Made by a program: the position numbers and the translations under genes. A DNA stretch of 64,000 nt from Achromobacter sp. B7 (GTDB lineage Bacteria; Pseudomonadota; Gammaproteobacteria; Burkholderiales; Burkholderiaceae_B), in contig NZ_CP032084.1 of NCBI RefSeq assembly GCF_003600685.1, positions 3,534,001 through 3,598,000 on the forward strand, written 5' to 3'. Shown piece by piece: positions 38,270 through 48,747 of this stretch. The notes below the pieces were generated by a model. It ran no database searches. It was not told the origin of the DNA and saw nothing but the letters and a program-made list of their open reading frames with translations. Position 1 is the first letter of the stretch. Each line of letters begins with the position of its first letter.

Positions 38270-38593
38270 TTACACCGTGAACGACTCGCCGCAGCCGCAG
38301 GTCGCCTTCTCGTTGGGGTTGCGGAACTTGAAGCCTTCGTTCAAGCCTTCGCGGGCGTAATCAAGCTCGGTTCCGTCCAGGTAAGCCAGGCTTTTGGGGT
38401 CAATGAAGACCTTTACGCCGAAGCTTTCGAACACGACGTCTTCCGGCGCCGAGTCGTCCACATATTCCAACTTGTAGGCCATGCCGGAACAGCCCGTCGT
38501 CCTAACGCCGAGCCGCAAGCCGATACCCTTTCCGCGCTTTTGCAAGTAGCGGCCGATGTGGGTGGCAGCCTGTTGGGTTAGGGTAACGGACAT
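38270..38593 (-). CDS. iscA: A-type Fe-S carrier IscA
   Basis: Cluster carrier of 107 residues. The three conserved cysteines are in TTGCSGMAY and the C-terminal CGCGESF. The chosen ATG at 38593 gives the standard [10 protein letters not shown] start; longer readings run into iscU out of frame. It begins two bases after the iscU stop. Confidence 0.95.
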   Translation of the reverse strand: MSVTLTQQAATHIGRYLQKRGKGIGLRLGVRTTGCSGMAYKLEYVDDSAPEDVVFESFGVKVFIDPKSLAYLDGTELDYAREGLNEGFKFRNPNEKATCGCGESFTV

Positions 38594-38595
38594 GA

Positions 38596-39000
38596 TCAGC
38601 CTGCCACCGCTTCGGCCGGGGCCGAATGCTTCTCTTTGTAGTTCTGCACCGCGGCCTTGATAGCGTCTTCGGCCAGGATGGAACAGTGCACCTTCACCGG
38701 CGGCAGCGCCAATTCTTCGGCGATCTGCGTGTTGCGGATGTTCATCGCTTGATCCAGCGTCTTGCCCTTGACCCATTCGGTCACGAGCGAGCTGGACGCA
38801 ATGGCGGAGCCGCAGCCGTAGGTCTTGAAACGCGCGTCTTCGATCACGCCGGCTTCATTGACCTTGATCTGCAACTTCATGACGTCGCCACAGGCGGGCG
38901 CGCCGACCATGCCGGTGCCAACCGATTCGTCCGACTTGTCGAACGAACCGACGTTGCGCGGGTTTTCGTAGTGATCCAGAACTTTGGTGCTGTAAGACAT
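38596..39000 (-). CDS. iscU: Fe-S scaffold protein IscU
   Basis: Scaffold on which IscS-derived sulfur and iron are assembled, 134 residues. Cluster ligands are in [26 protein letters not shown] and HCSILAEDA, and the order and spacing fit the family. It sits 33 bases after iscS. Confidence 0.96.
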   Translation of the reverse strand: MSYSTKVLDHYENPRNVGSFDKSDESVGTGMVGAPACGDVMKLQIKVNEAGVIEDARFKTYGCGSAIASSSLVTEWVKGKTLDQAMNIRNTQIAEELALPPVKVHCSILAEDAIKAAVQNYKEKHSAPAEAVAG

Positions 39001-39033
39001 GTTATTTCTCCACGTATTTCTTGGCGCGGGCGC

Positions 39034-40245
39034 TTAGTGCGCGGCCCACTGCACGGTGTTCAAGTCAATGCCTTCCTTGGCCATTTCCCACAGCGGCGAC
39101 ATATCGCGCAGCTTGCCAACGCGGCTCTTGAGCAATTCAATCGCGTAGTCCACTTCCTTTTCGGTCGTGAAGCGGCCGAGCGTGAAACGGATGGAACTGT
39201 GCGCCAGTTCGTCATTGCGGCCCAGGGCACGCAACACGTACGACGGTTCCAAGCTGGCAGACGTGCAAGCCGAGCCGCTGGAAACGGCCAGTTCCTTGAT
39301 CGCCATGATCAGGGACTCGCCTTCGACATAGTTGAAGCTGACGTTCAAGTTGTGCGGTACACGCTGGTCCATGTCGCCGTTCAGATAGACCTCTTCGATC
39401 TGCGACAGGCCATTCCACAGGCGATCACGCAGCATGCGGATGCGCTCGTTCTCGGTACCCATTTCTTCGCGCGCCAGGCGGAAAGCCTCGCCCATGCCGA
39501 CAATCTGGTGCGTAGCCAGCGTGCCCGAGCGGAAACCGCGCTCGTGGCCGCCACCGTGCATTTGCGCTTCGATACGGATGCGCGGCTTGCGACGCACATA
39601 CAGCGCGCCGATACCCTTCGGGCCGTACGTCTTGTGCGCCGAAAACGACATCAGATCAACCTTCAGCTTTTGCAGGTCGATTTCCACCTTGCCAGTCGCC
39701 TGAGCGGCGTCGACGTGGAAAATGATGCCCTTTTCGCGGCAGATTTCGCCCAGCGATTCGATGTCCTGGATGACGCCGATTTCGTTGTTCACCATCATCA
39801 CCGACACCAGCACCGTATCAGGGCGCAGCGCGGCTTTGAACGTGTCCAGGTCGATCAGACCGTCGTCCTTCACGTTCAGGTAGGTAACTTCAAAACCCTG
39901 GCGTTCCAGCTCGCGACAGGTGTCAAGCACTGCTTTGTGCTCGGTCTTGACGGTGATGACGTGCTTGCCGCGTTCCGCGTAGAAATTCGCAGCGCCCTTG
40001 ATGGCCAGGTTATTGGACTCGGTCGCACCAGAAGTCCAGACGATCTCTCGCGGGTCGGCGTTGACCAGCTTGGCGACTTCTTCGCGGGCGCGTTCGACGG
40101 CTTCTTCCGAATCCCAACCATACGCATGGCTACGGGAGGCCGGATTGCCGAAGTTCTCGTACAGCCACGGCACCATCTTGTCCACGACGCGCGGGTCGAC
40201 GGGGGTGGTGGCCGAATAATCAAAATAAATCGGACGGGTGGTCAT
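39034..40245 (-). CDS. iscS: Cysteine desulfurase IscS
   Basis: PLP enzyme of 403 residues that removes sulfur from cysteine for Fe-S clusters and tRNA thiolation. The PLP lysine is in [14 protein letters not shown], and the active cysteine loop is [24 protein letters not shown]-like [11 protein letters not shown] positions are conserved as [12 protein letters not shown]. It lies 21 bases after iscR. Confidence 0.97.
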   Translation of the reverse strand: MTTRPIYFDYSATTPVDPRVVDKMVPWLYENFGNPASRSHAYGWDSEEAVERAREEVAKLVNADPREIVWTSGATESNNLAIKGAANFYAERGKHVITVKTEHKAVLDTCRELERQGFEVTYLNVKDDGLIDLDTFKAALRPDTVLVSVMMVNNEIGVIQDIESLGEICREKGIIFHVDAAQATGKVEIDLQKLKVDLMSFSAHKTYGPKGIGALYVRRKPRIRIEAQMHGGGHERGFRSGTLATHQIVGMGEAFRLAREEMGTENERIRMLRDRLWNGLSQIEEVYLNGDMDQRVPHNLNVSFNYVEGESLIMAIKELAVSSGSACTSASLEPSYVLRALGRNDELAHSSIRFTLGRFTTEKEVDYAIELLKSRVGKLRDMSPLWEMAKEGIDLNTVQWAAH

Positions 40246-40266
40246 GTCTACAACTCCTGATACTGC

Positions 40267-40809
40267 TTATACGGTGGCGTTAGCCGCGACGGTCGTGGTC
40301 GGGGAATTGGCAGCGGCATTGGCGCCGCCCACCCGATTGACACGTACTGCGCAGGCCTGCGCTTGATTGCTGGCTTCCTGCAACTGGCGCACGCGCTGCT
40401 GATCGACCAGATCTTGCAGGGACACCGAATCCAGGTAATCGACCATCTTGCGGTTCAACGTCGCCCAGAGTTCGTGCGTCATGCACTTGCCGGGCTTGCC
40501 GTCATTGCCGCTTGTACAGTCGCGCTTGCCGCCACAGCTGGTGGCGTCCAGCGGCTCGTCCACTGCAAAGATGATGTCCGCGACGGTCACATTGCGTGCA
40601 AGGCGCGCAAGCGAATAACCGCCGCCCGGGCCGCGCACGCTGTCCACGAGTTCGTGGCGACGCAGTTTCCCGAACAGCTGTTCCAGATAGGAAAGCGAGA
40701 TGTTTTGACGCTGGCTGATGGCCGCAAGAGTGACCGGGCCGCTGTGCTGGCGCATCGCGAGATCGATCATGGCAGTCACGGCGAAACGCCCTTTGGTAGT
40801 TAGCCGCAT
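40267..40809 (-). CDS. iscR: Fe-S cluster regulator IscR
   Basis: Rrf2-type [2Fe-2S] repressor of 180 residues that controls the isc operon. From the ATG at 40809 the protein starts MRLTTKGRFAVTAMIDLA, the universal IscR N-terminus, followed by a winged helix. The cluster-binding cysteines are in TSCGGKRDCTS and PGKCMTHELW. A TTG at 40833 is a possible longer start without support. It heads the operon iscR-iscS-iscU-iscA-hscB-hscA-fdx-iscX and has a type I IscR box upstream. Confidence 0.95.
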   Translation of the reverse strand: MRLTTKGRFAVTAMIDLAMRQHSGPVTLAAISQRQNISLSYLEQLFGKLRRHELVDSVRGPGGGYSLARLARNVTVADIIFAVDEPLDATSCGGKRDCTSGNDGKPGKCMTHELWATLNRKMVDYLDSVSLQDLVDQQRVRQLQEASNQAQACAVRVNRVGGANAAANSPTTTVAANATV

Positions 40810-40858
40810 GGTGGGTTCCCTGTGATTCGGCAATGGCCGCCAGCGAATCCGGCGGTCA

Positions 40859-40883
40859 ATACCCGAGTAATTGGGTCAAGTAT
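40859..40883 (-). promoter_or_regulatory. Type I IscR-binding box upstream of iscR
   Basis: On the minus strand ATACTTGACC followed by CAATTACTCGGGTAT fits the E. coli type I IscR consensus (ATASYYGACTRWWWYAGTCRRSTAT) at most positions. A weaker second copy lies at about 40882-40908. A TATACT hexamer overlapping the first box could be the -10 element, so holo-IscR would block the promoter. Confidence 0.75.
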
Positions 40884-40921
40884 AGCCTATTCCCGACTAA
40901 TTTGGTATGGCTCCTGGCCAG

Positions 40922-40949
40922 AAAAAACCGCGCTGTTGCGCGGTTTTTT
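40922..40949. terminator. Bidirectional terminator between LMW-PTP and iscR
   Basis: The stem aaaaaaccgcgc/gcgcggtttttt is perfect over 12 bases with a TGTT loop, and is flanked by A and T runs on both strands. It follows the phosphatase gene on the minus strand and insulates the isc promoter. Confidence 0.9.
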
Positions 40950-41001
40950 CGTTGCCATGTACCCCAAGAGCCGCACTGTGAGCGGCTCTACGGAAAAGCG
41001 G

Positions 41002-41493
41002 TCAGGCCGCTTGGTACTGGGTAGCGCGCTTGCGGACCAATTCCAGGACACCTTGGCAGGCGTCTTCCAAGTAGTCGAGAACCTTGCCAAAACCATCCGC
41101 GCCGCCGTAGTAAGGATCGGGCACAGTGGCCTCTTCAAACTCATTGGCAAAGCGCATCAGCAGCATCAGCTTGTGCTGATAGGTCTTGGGGCACTGCTGC
41201 TGCATCGCAGACAGGTTGTCCCAATCCATGGCGAGGATAAGATCGAAGTCGCGGAAATCCTCTGCGGTGACCTGACGGGCCTCACAGTGCGTGATCTCGT
41301 AGCCGCGTTTACGCGCCGCAGCCTGCGCCCGGGCATCAGGCGCCTCGCCGATATGAAACGCATGCGTGCCCGCAGAGTCAATGCGAACAACGTCGCTCAA
41401 CCCCGCGTCATTCACCAAATGGCGAAACACGCCCTCTGCGCTCGGCGAGCGACAGATATTGCCCATGCAAACGAAAAGTACCTTGGTCATCAT
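41002..41493 (-). CDS. Low-molecular-weight protein-tyrosine phosphatase
   Basis: Cytoplasmic phosphotyrosine phosphatase of about 163 residues. The P-loop VCMGNICRSPSAEG carries the C-x5-R-S nucleophile site, and the general-acid aspartate is in VPDPYYGG. Two adjacent ATGs (41493, 41490) are equally possible starts. In proteobacteria this gene often sits beside the isc operon. Related enzymes (Wzb, PtpA) act on tyrosine kinases or in signalling; the substrate here is unknown. Confidence 0.9.
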   Translation of the reverse strand: MMTKVLFVCMGNICRSPSAEGVFRHLVNDAGLSDVVRIDSAGTHAFHIGEAPDARAQAAARKRGYEITHCEARQVTAEDFRDFDLILAMDWDNLSAMQQQCPKTYQHKLMLLMRFANEFEEATVPDPYYGGADGFGKVLDYLEDACQGVLELVRKRATQYQAA

Positions 41494-41732
41494 GGGAGTA
41501 AGTGTGAGGGAAAACCCGAGATAAGGCAAGCTTTTTTTGCAAAGAAACAAATGAGTAAAGGTCGGCCGGAGCGTTCACAAGCCCCTTTAATATCAACGGG
41601 TTATCGGGATATTTGAACGTCACCCCTCCACTCCCAGTGGGCGCCAGGCGCCCTTTCCTGCTCGGCGCGCATATCGATCGTCCTGCGCACCATTTTCAGC
41701 ATTATGTCAGCTACCTGTCAGCCCATACCGAC

Positions 41733-41772
41733 GCGCTGCGCTGCGCTGCGCGGCGCGGCGCGGCGCGAGCGC
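41733..41772. repeat. Low-complexity GC pentamer tract after uvrB
   Basis: Short tandem pentamers (gcgct then gcggc units) fill the 40 bases directly beyond the uvrB stop. The rest of the 279-base gap to the phosphatase gene includes a small GC hairpin near 41641-41655 and no gene I can support. Confidence 0.7.
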
Positions 41773-43902
41773 TTATACGGCCCCATCAAGAAGAACACGT
41801 TGCTTCAGCGCGGTAAGCGCATCGCGTGCGGCAGCGGCCTGTTCGAACTCCAGGTTTCGAGCATGGTCCATCATCAGCTTCTCCAAGCGCTTCAACTCGC
41901 GAGCCAAGGCCTTCTCGTCCTTGAGGAACTCGGCCGGCACGGCGGCTTCGAGGGCGTCGTGCTGCACTGGCGCGACGATGCCGTCGATCAGCTCACGCAC
42001 GGCCTTGCGGACGCCGCGCGCCGTAATGCCATTGTCGATATTGAACTGCAGCTGCTTTGCGCGCCGACGGCTGGTTTCCTCCATCGCGCGCTGCATCGAA
42101 TCCGTAATACGGTCTGCATAGAGAATGGCGTGGCCGTTCAGGTTGCGGGCCGCGCGGCCAATCGTCTGGATCAAGCTGCGCTCGGATCGGAGGAAGCCTT
42201 CCTTGTCGGCGTCAAGAATTGCCACGAGCGAAACCTCGGGAATATCCAGCCCCTCGCGCAGCAGGTTGATGCCCACCAACACATCAAAGGTGCCTAGGCG
42301 CAGGTCCCGCAGAATTTCCACGCGCTCGACGGTATCAATGTCGGAGTGCAAGTAGCGCACCTTGACGCCGTGTTCGCTAAGGAAATCCGTCAAATCTTCG
42401 GCCATGCGTTTGGTCAGGGTGGTGACCAGCACCCGCTCGCCCACCGAAACCCGTGCCTTGATTTGGCCCAACAAATCGTCCACCTGGGTGCGAGCTGGCA
42501 ATACCTCGACCAAAGGATCGACCAAGCCGGTGGGCCGAACGACCTGCTCAACGACGTTGTCAGCGTGTTCTTTCTCGTAAGCCGCTGGCGTGGCCGACAC
42601 GAACACGCATTGGCGCATCCGCGCCTCGAATTCTTCAAGCTTGAGGGGCCGATTGTCCATCGCGGAGGGCAACCGGAACCCATATTGCACCAACGTTTCC
42701 TTGCGCGACCGGTCGCCGCGATACATGGCGCTGAGCTGGCCAATGGTCACGTGGCTTTCGTCGATGAACATCAGCGCGTCGGACGGCAGGTAATCGATCA
42801 ACGTGGGTGGCGGGTCGCCTGGTGCGGCGCCGGACAGGTGGCGGGAGTAGTTTTCGATCCCCTTGCAAAAGCCTAACTCCTGCAGCATTTCCAGATCGAA
42901 CCGCGTGCGCTGTTCCAGACGCTGGGCTTCGACCAGATGACCGTCGTCCACGAAGCGTTTGACACGCTCTCGCAGTTCCACCTTGATCGTTTCAATCGCG
43001 CGCAGAACCGTATCGCGCGGGGTGACGTAATGCGACCCGGGATACACGGTAAACCGTGGCAGCTTTTGCCGAATGCGGCCCGTCAGGGGATCAAACAACT
43101 CCAGGCTTTCGATCTCGTCATCAAAAAGCGTCAGGCGCAGCGCCAGCTCGGGGCTTTCTGCCGGGAAGATGTCGATGGTTTCGCCACGGACCCGGAACGC
43201 CCCCCGCGTGAATTCGGCGTCATTGCGGGTGTATTGCATGGCAACCAGACGCGCCAGGATTTCCCGCCGCGAGATCTGGTCACCGCTGCGCAGAATCAAA
43301 ACCATCGCGTGGTAGTCGCCGGGATTACCAATACCGTAGATGCAAGACACCGTGCCGACAATAATAGTGTCCCGGCGTTCAAGCAGGCTCTTGGTAGCCG
43401 ATAGACGCATTTGTTCGATGTGCTCATTGATGGACGAATCCTTTTCAATGAACAGGTCGCGCGTCGGGACATAGGCCTCGGGCTGGTAATAGTCGTAGTA
43501 CGAAACGAAATACTCGACCGCGTTCTTCGGAAAGAACTCCCGCATTTCGGCATATAGCTGCGCCGCAAGCGTTTTGTTGGGCGCCAACACCAACGCAGGG
43601 CGTCCCAGCCGCGCGATCACGTTCGCCATGGTGTAGGTCTTGCCCGAGCCCGTCACGCCCAGCAGCGTCTGGAACATCAGGCCGTCTTCGATACCCTGGG
43701 TCAACCCGTTGATCGCGGTAGGCTGATCGCCGGCCGGAGGATAGGGCTGGAACAGCTGGAACGGGCTACCGGGATATTCCACAAAGCGCGGTTCCGCGCC
43801 AGCAACGGGCGGTGCGTCAGCCGATACTGGTACCACGGCATTTCCAGCGAGATTCTGGGCCAGATCTCCCGCGCCGCTCGGGTCTATTGGGCTGTTTGGC
43901 AT
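41773..43902 (-). CDS. uvrB: UvrABC system protein B
   Basis: DNA-damage helicase-like subunit of nucleotide excision repair, 709 residues. Walker A is [10 protein letters not shown], the beta-hairpin region is [15 protein letters not shown], and the DEAD-type motif is FIDESHVT. The C-terminal UVR domain [17 protein letters not shown] binds UvrC. The chosen ATG gives a 35-residue extension rich in Pro and Ala relative to E. coli UvrB (673). Other starts inside that extension are possible. I did not find a convincing LexA box; ctgttccagggtaaac near 43909 lacks the CAG half. Confidence 0.96.
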   Translation of the reverse strand: MPNSPIDPSGAGDLAQNLAGNAVVPVSADAPPVAGAEPRFVEYPGSPFQLFQPYPPAGDQPTAINGLTQGIEDGLMFQTLLGVTGSGKTYTMANVIARLGRPALVLAPNKTLAAQLYAEMREFFPKNAVEYFVSYYDYYQPEAYVPTRDLFIEKDSSINEHIEQMRLSATKSLLERRDTIIVGTVSCIYGIGNPGDYHAMVLILRSGDQISRREILARLVAMQYTRNDAEFTRGAFRVRGETIDIFPAESPELALRLTLFDDEIESLELFDPLTGRIRQKLPRFTVYPGSHYVTPRDTVLRAIETIKVELRERVKRFVDDGHLVEAQRLEQRTRFDLEMLQELGFCKGIENYSRHLSGAAPGDPPPTLIDYLPSDALMFIDESHVTIGQLSAMYRGDRSRKETLVQYGFRLPSAMDNRPLKLEEFEARMRQCVFVSATPAAYEKEHADNVVEQVVRPTGLVDPLVEVLPARTQVDDLLGQIKARVSVGERVLVTTLTKRMAEDLTDFLSEHGVKVRYLHSDIDTVERVEILRDLRLGTFDVLVGINLLREGLDIPEVSLVAILDADKEGFLRSERSLIQTIGRAARNLNGHAILYADRITDSMQRAMEETSRRRAKQLQFNIDNGITARGVRKAVRELIDGIVAPVQHDALEAAVPAEFLKDEKALARELKRLEKLMMDHARNLEFEQAAAARDALTALKQRVLLDGAV

Positions 43903-43978
43903 GCTAGACTGTTCCAGGGTAAACCCCCCATTATCCACAGCACCTCGTACTGCGTCCACCCATCCTCATCAGAGTCCC

Positions 43979-45178
43979 ATGAGCAACCTTTTCGATTCCG
44001 TCGAACTCGCGCCGCGCGACCCCATTCTTGGTCTGAACGAACAATTCAACGCGGACACGCGTCCGGGTAAAGTCAACCTGGGCGTGGGCGTGTACTACGA
44101 CGACCAGGGACGGATCCCCCTGTTGGGCGCCGTTCGCAAGGCCGAAACCGCCCGCATCGAAGCGGCCGCCGCTCGCGGCTATTTGCCCATCGAAGGCATC
44201 GCCGGCTACAACCAGGGCGCTCAAGCCCTGTTGCTGGGTAAGGATTCCGCGCTGGCCGCAGCCGGTCGCGTGTTGACCACCCAAGCGCTGGGCGGCACCG
44301 GCGCGCTTAAGATCGGCGCCGACTTCCTGCGCCAATTGCTGCCCTCTTCCAAGGTGTTGATCAGCAACCCCAGCTGGGAAAACCACCGTGCGCTGTTCGA
44401 GCGCGCCGGCTTTGAGGTCGGCACGTATTCGTACTATGACGCTTCCACCCGCGGCCTGAACTTCGAAGCCATGCTGGCGGACTTGAAGGCAGCCCCGGCG
44501 CAGACCGTCGTCGTGCTGCACGCGTGCTGCCACAACCCGACCGGTGTGGACCCCACGCCGGAGCAATGGAAGCAGATCGCCGCGGTTGTGAAGGAAAACA
44601 ACCTGGTTCCGTTCCTGGACATCGCCTACCAGGGCTTTGGCGAGGGTCTGACCGAGGACGCCGCTGTCGTGCGCATGTTCGCCGATCTGGACATGACCAT
44701 GTTCATCAGTTCGTCGTTCTCGAAGTCGTTCTCGCTTTACGGTGAACGCGTGGGCGCACTGACGATCGTCGCTGGCAGCAAGGAAGCGGCGGGCCGCGTC
44801 CTGAGCCAGCTCAAGCGCGTCATTCGCACCAACTATTCCAACCCGCCGACCCACGGCGGCACGGTGGTGTCGACGGTGCTGAACACGCCGGAACTGTTCG
44901 CCATGTGGGAAGAAGAACTTGCCGGCATGCGCGACCGCATCCGCCTGATGCGCAAGCAATTGGTGGAAAAGATCAAGGAACACGGCGCCAAGCAGGACTT
45001 CAGCTTTGTCCTGCAGCAACGCGGCATGTTCTCGTACTCGGGCCTGACGTCGGCTCAAGTGGATCGCCTGCGCGAAGAGCATGGCGTGTACGCGGTGTCC
45101 AGCGGCCGCATCTGCGTGGCTGCGCTGAACAGCGGCAACATTGACAAGGTAGCTGCCGGCATCGCCGCCGTGCTGTAA
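43979..45178 (+). CDS. tyrB: Aromatic/aspartate aminotransferase
   Basis: PLP-dependent class I aminotransferase of 399 residues acting on aspartate or aromatic amino acids. The PLP lysine is in SSSFSKSFSLYGERVG, the substrate arginine in SSGRICVAALN, and the cofactor-ring site in LHACCHNPTGVDPT. The sequence begins MSNLFDSVELAPRDPILGL. A frame open upstream does not belong to the protein. It is transcribed divergently from uvrB. TyrB and AspC cannot be separated with certainty by eye. Confidence 0.92.
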   Translation: MSNLFDSVELAPRDPILGLNEQFNADTRPGKVNLGVGVYYDDQGRIPLLGAVRKAETARIEAAAARGYLPIEGIAGYNQGAQALLLGKDSALAAAGRVLTTQALGGTGALKIGADFLRQLLPSSKVLISNPSWENHRALFERAGFEVGTYSYYDASTRGLNFEAMLADLKAAPAQTVVVLHACCHNPTGVDPTPEQWKQIAAVVKENNLVPFLDIAYQGFGEGLTEDAAVVRMFADLDMTMFISSSFSKSFSLYGERVGALTIVAGSKEAAGRVLSQLKRVIRTNYSNPPTHGGTVVSTVLNTPELFAMWEEELAGMRDRIRLMRKQLVEKIKEHGAKQDFSFVLQQRGMFSYSGLTSAQVDRLREEHGVYAVSSGRICVAALNSGNIDKVAAGIAAVL

Positions 45179-45218
45179 CGCCTGCCTGTACGGGCCGTCC
45201 GCGGCCCTGTTATGACGT

Positions 45219-45247
45219 AACGGAGCCCTATGGCTCCGTTTTGCTTT
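45219..45247 (+). terminator. Terminator after the aminotransferase gene
   Basis: A 9-base stem (aacggagcc/ggctccgtt) with a CTAT loop is followed by TTGCTTT. It lies 40 bases beyond the stop codon. Confidence 0.85.
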
Positions 45248-45296
45248 CGGGCCCGCCGCCGGCTTGCTTTTTTCCGCTACGTCCCCCAGAATGGCG

Positions 45297-45312
45297 CTGT
45301 ATATATGTACAG
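45297..45312 (+). promoter_or_regulatory. lexA: LexA (SOS) box upstream of lexA
   Basis: CTGTATATATGTACAG is a perfect match to the proteobacterial SOS box CTGT-N8-ACAG. It lies 24 bases before the lexA ATG and gives autoregulation. Confidence 0.95.
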
Positions 45313-45335
45313 TCCGCTCATACCGGATCATCGCC

Positions 45336-45983
45336 ATGGCCAGCAAACTCACCGACCGCCAGCAACAAATCCTGGACCTCATCCGGCAGACCGTCACGCG
45401 CACAGGCTTTCCGCCGACGCGTGCCGAAATCGCCCAGGCCCTTGGTTTCCGCTCACCGAATGCGGCAGAAGACCACCTTAAGGCATTAGCCCGCAAGGGT
45501 GCTATCGAGCTCACCGCCGGCGCCTCGCGCGGCATACGCTTGAAAGACGGGCCCTCCCAGTCTCAGACCTCCCTGGCCATACCTTCGTTAGCGCAGTTGC
45601 TGCTGCCGTTGGTCGGGCGCGTTGCGGCAGGCAGCCCTATCCTTGCGGCCGAACACGTCGAACGCGAGGTTGGCGTGGACCCCCATCTTTTTGCCCAAGC
45701 GCCCGATTACCTGCTGAAGGTGCGCGGCATGAGCATGCGGGATGCGGGCATTCTGGAAGGTGACTTGCTTGCGGTGAAGAAGGCCTCTGAAGCGCGCAAC
45801 GGCCAGATCGTCGTGGCACGTTTGGGCGACGACGTGACGGTCAAGCGCCTGCAACGCACCAATGGGCACATCGAACTGCTGCCGGAAAATCCGGACTTTC
45901 AAACCATCATCGTTGAAGCAGACCAAGAGTTCGCGCTGGAAGGCATCGCCGTCGGTCTAATCCGTACGCACGCGTTGCACTGA
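45336..45983 (+). CDS. lexA: LexA repressor
   Basis: SOS repressor and self-cleaving protease of 215 residues. The N-terminal winged helix reads [16 protein letters not shown] and later [17 protein letters not shown]. The self-cleavage bond is the Ala-Gly in GRVAAGSPI, with catalytic Ser in [10 protein letters not shown] and Lys in [10 protein letters not shown]. Start at MASKLTDRQ; the upstream in-frame reading crosses the SOS box and is not translated. It converges on lon across a nested palindrome. Confidence 0.97.
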   Translation: MASKLTDRQQQILDLIRQTVTRTGFPPTRAEIAQALGFRSPNAAEDHLKALARKGAIELTAGASRGIRLKDGPSQSQTSLAIPSLAQLLLPLVGRVAAGSPILAAEHVEREVGVDPHLFAQAPDYLLKVRGMSMRDAGILEGDLLAVKKASEARNGQIVVARLGDDVTVKRLQRTNGHIELLPENPDFQTIIVEADQEFALEGIAVGLIRTHALH

Positions 45984-46014
45984 CGCAGCACGGGGTGGAT
46001 CAGGCACGGTCTGC

Positions 46015-46104
46015 CTAGCCTCGCCGTAGCGTTCGCCCGGCAACGGCCATAACCAAAGTTACCGCGAAGGCCAAAATGATGGCCATAAAAAAACCCCGCC
46101 ACAT
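46015..46104 (-). CDS. Possible 29-residue single-helix membrane peptide
   Basis: A short frame between lexA and lon would encode a peptide starting MWRGFF, then a hydrophobic helix MAIILAFAVTLVMAVAG and a basic end RTLRRG. A GGGGG sequence about seven bases before the ATG could act as a ribosome site, but it is inside the inner stem of the adjacent palindrome. No homologue is known to me and the frame may be chance. It is recorded because the composition, a single helix with basic C-terminal end, resembles small membrane proteins and type I toxins. Confidence 0.2.
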   Translation of the reverse strand: MWRGFFMAIILAFAVTLVMAVAGRTLRRG

Positions 46105-46171
46105 TGAACTGACCCCCGAAAGTTGGACGTAGATCCAACCTTTCGGGGGTTTTCACATGGCGGGGTTTTTT
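46087..46171. terminator. Nested palindrome and bidirectional terminator between lexA and lon
   Basis: An outer stem aaaaaaccccgcca/tggcggggtttttt (46088-46101, 46158-46171) is a standard two-way terminator. Its loop holds a second palindrome, cccccgaaa...ttgga against tccaa...tttcggggg (46113-46127, 46134-46149). The left arm of the inner element, from 46105, reads tgaactgacccccgaaagt, which resembles IS3-family ends. Confidence 0.75.
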
Positions 46172-46212
46172 GTTGGACGACCATACTTCGGGCGCCCAGC
46201 CATACCAGCTGA

Positions 46213-48663
46213 TCAGTGCTTCAGAACCGGGTCCGTCGAGCCGGGCTCGGCAGGCTTGGTCACCAGCGCGTCTTTGACGGCTTCTTCCTCGGCCAGCGGC
46301 TCCGGCAGACGCTCCAGCGCCAATTCCAGCACCTTGTCGATCCAGCGGACCGGCACGATCTCAAGTTGGTTCTTGACGTTATCGGGGATCTCCGCCAAGT
46401 CCTTGACGTTTTCCTCTGGAATCAAGACCGTCTTGATACCGCCACGGTGGGCCGCCAGCAGCTTTTCCTTCAGGCCACCGATAGGCAGCACTTCGCCGCG
46501 CAGCGTGATCTCACCGGTCATGGCAACATTGGCGCGCACCGGAATGCGCGACAACGCCGAAACCATGGCCGTCGTGATCGCGATACCCGCGGACGGGCCG
46601 TCCTTGGGCGTCGCACCTTCCGGCACGTGGACGTGCATGTCGTGCTTCTCGAAGACGCTGTCGGCAAAGCCCAGGCGGCGAGCGCGGGACCGCACCACCG
46701 TGCGAGCCGCTTCCACCGATTCCTTCATCACGTCGCCAAGCGAACCCGTACGCTGGATCACGCCCTTACCCGGCATGTCCGCCACTTCGATCGTCAGCAG
46801 ATCGCCGCCGACCTCCGTCCAGGCCAGACCGGTCACCTGACCAATCTGGTTTTCCTTCTCGGCCATCCCGAAGGTATAGCGGCGCACGCCCAGGTAGTCG
46901 CTCAGGTTGTCGCCCGTGACGTTGACCGGCTTGACCTCGATGGTCTTGCCTTCCGCCTTGGCGCGATCATTCTGGGTCAGCAACTGCTTGATGACCTTGC
47001 GGCAGATCTTGCCCACTTCGCGTTCAAGGGCGCGCACACCGGCTTCCCGGGTGTAATAGCGAACGATATCGCGCAGCGCGCTGTCATCGACCGTCAGTTC
47101 GTTGTCCTTCACGCCGTTGTTCTGCATCAGCTTGGGCAGCAGATGGTCGCGAGCGATATGGATCTTTTCCTCTTCCGTGTAACCGGACAGGCGGATCACT
47201 TCCATACGGTCCAACAGAGCCGGCGGGATGTTCAGCGTGTTGCTGGTGGCCACGAACATGACGTCGGACAAGTCGAAGTCGACTTCGATGTAGTGGTCCT
47301 GGAACGTGTGGTTTTGTTCCGGGTCCAGCACTTCAAGCAACGCCGAAGAAGGATCGCCGCGGAAGTCCATGCCCAGCTTGTCGATTTCATCAAGCAGGAA
47401 CAAGGGATTGCGCACGCCGACCTTCGACATGTTCTGCACGATCTTGCCGGGCATCGAACCGATGTAAGTACGGCGATGGCCTCGGATCTCGGCCTCGTCA
47501 CGCACGCCGCCCAGCGCCATACGCACGAACTTGCGGTTCGTGGCCTTGGCAATGGACTGGCCCAGCGAGGTCTTGCCGACGCCCGGGGGGCCGACCAGGC
47601 ACAGGATCGGTGCCTTGACCTTGTCTACGCGCTGTTGCACGGCAAGATATTCGAGAATGCGTTCCTTGACCTTTTCCAGACCGTAATGGTCGTTGTCCAG
47701 CACCGTCTCGGCGTTGGCGATCGAGTTGTTGATCTTGCTCTTCTTCCTCCAGGGGAGGTTGATGAGCGTATCGATGTAGTTGCGCACCACGGTGGCTTCG
47801 GCCGACATGGGCGACATGAGCTTGAGCTTCTTGAGCTCGGCATCGGCCTTTTTACGCGCCTCTTTGGGCATGTGGGCAGCGATGATCTTCTTTTCAAGCT
47901 CTTCGATGTCCGCGCCCTCTTCGCCCTCGCCCAACTCCTTCTGAATGGCTTTGACCTGCTCATTCAAGTAGTAGTCGCGCTGGCTCTTTTCCATCTGCTT
48001 CTTCACGCGGCCGCGAATCCGCTTTTCGACCTGAAGAATGTCGATTTCGGTTTCCAGCTGGGTAAGCAGACCTTCAAGGCGCTCGGACGTGCCGACGATC
48101 TCGAGCATTTTTTGCTTCTGCTCGAGCTTCAGCGGAAGATGCGCGGCGATCGTGTCAGCCAGGCGACCCGCATCGTCGATGCCGGCCAACGAGGTCAGGA
48201 TCTCCGGAGGGATCTTCTTGTTGAGCTTTACGTACTGTTCGAACTGGGCAACGATCGCGCGGCGCAGGGCCTCGGTTTCGGAGCCCTGCATGGCGTCCGG
48301 CTCGATCGGCGTCACCTGGCAGGTGAAATGCGAATCGGCATCTTCGATGCTGTTGATGCGGGCACGCTGAGTGCCTTCGACCAGAACCTTAACGGTGCCG
48401 TCGGGCAATTTGAGCATCTGGAGGATGCCGGCAACGCAGCCGATCTCGTAGACGTCTTCGGGGGTGGGATCATCCTTGCCGGCGGATTTTTGGGCCACCA
48501 GCATGATGCTTTTGCCCGCTTCCATCGCAACCTCGAGCGCGCGAATAGAGCGCGGACGGCCGACGAACAGCGGGATGACCATGTGCGGAAACACCACGAC
48601 GTCGCGAAGTGGGAGCAAAGGCAGGTCGATCGGGTCGGAAGGCAGGGTCTGGCTGGCAGACAT
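46213..48663 (-). CDS. lon: ATP-dependent protease Lon
   Basis: Cytoplasmic AAA+ serine protease of 816 residues that degrades misfolded and regulatory proteins. The N-terminal substrate domain starts [20 protein letters not shown]. Walker A is [15 protein letters not shown], and the catalytic serine is in [11 protein letters not shown] with lysine in the following domain. A heat-shock promoter lies about 85-112 bases upstream. It follows clpX on the same strand, after two terminators, so it is probably transcribed separately. Confidence 0.97.
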   Translation of the reverse strand: MSASQTLPSDPIDLPLLPLRDVVVFPHMVIPLFVGRPRSIRALEVAMEAGKSIMLVAQKSAGKDDPTPEDVYEIGCVAGILQMLKLPDGTVKVLVEGTQRARINSIEDADSHFTCQVTPIEPDAMQGSETEALRRAIVAQFEQYVKLNKKIPPEILTSLAGIDDAGRLADTIAAHLPLKLEQKQKMLEIVGTSERLEGLLTQLETEIDILQVEKRIRGRVKKQMEKSQRDYYLNEQVKAIQKELGEGEEGADIEELEKKIIAAHMPKEARKKADAELKKLKLMSPMSAEATVVRNYIDTLINLPWRKKSKINNSIANAETVLDNDHYGLEKVKERILEYLAVQQRVDKVKAPILCLVGPPGVGKTSLGQSIAKATNRKFVRMALGGVRDEAEIRGHRRTYIGSMPGKIVQNMSKVGVRNPLFLLDEIDKLGMDFRGDPSSALLEVLDPEQNHTFQDHYIEVDFDLSDVMFVATSNTLNIPPALLDRMEVIRLSGYTEEEKIHIARDHLLPKLMQNNGVKDNELTVDDSALRDIVRYYTREAGVRALEREVGKICRKVIKQLLTQNDRAKAEGKTIEVKPVNVTGDNLSDYLGVRRYTFGMAEKENQIGQVTGLAWTEVGGDLLTIEVADMPGKGVIQRTGSLGDVMKESVEAARTVVRSRARRLGFADSVFEKHDMHVHVPEGATPKDGPSAGIAITTAMVSALSRIPVRANVAMTGEITLRGEVLPIGGLKEKLLAAHRGGIKTVLIPEENVKDLAEIPDNVKNQLEIVPVRWIDKVLELALERLPEPLAEEEAVKDALVTKPAEPGSTDPVLKH

Positions 48664-48747
48664 AGGAGGTTCCTCGGTATGACTCGGCGTATCGGGGACG
48701 GGGAGCCTGGGAGAGAGTACCCGGGCTATCCGCGTCAGTTACGTCTG

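Noticed and set aside
43906..43924. A possible LexA box upstream of uvrB
   Set aside because: CTGTTCCAGGGTAAAC has the first half only; the second CAG half-site is missing.
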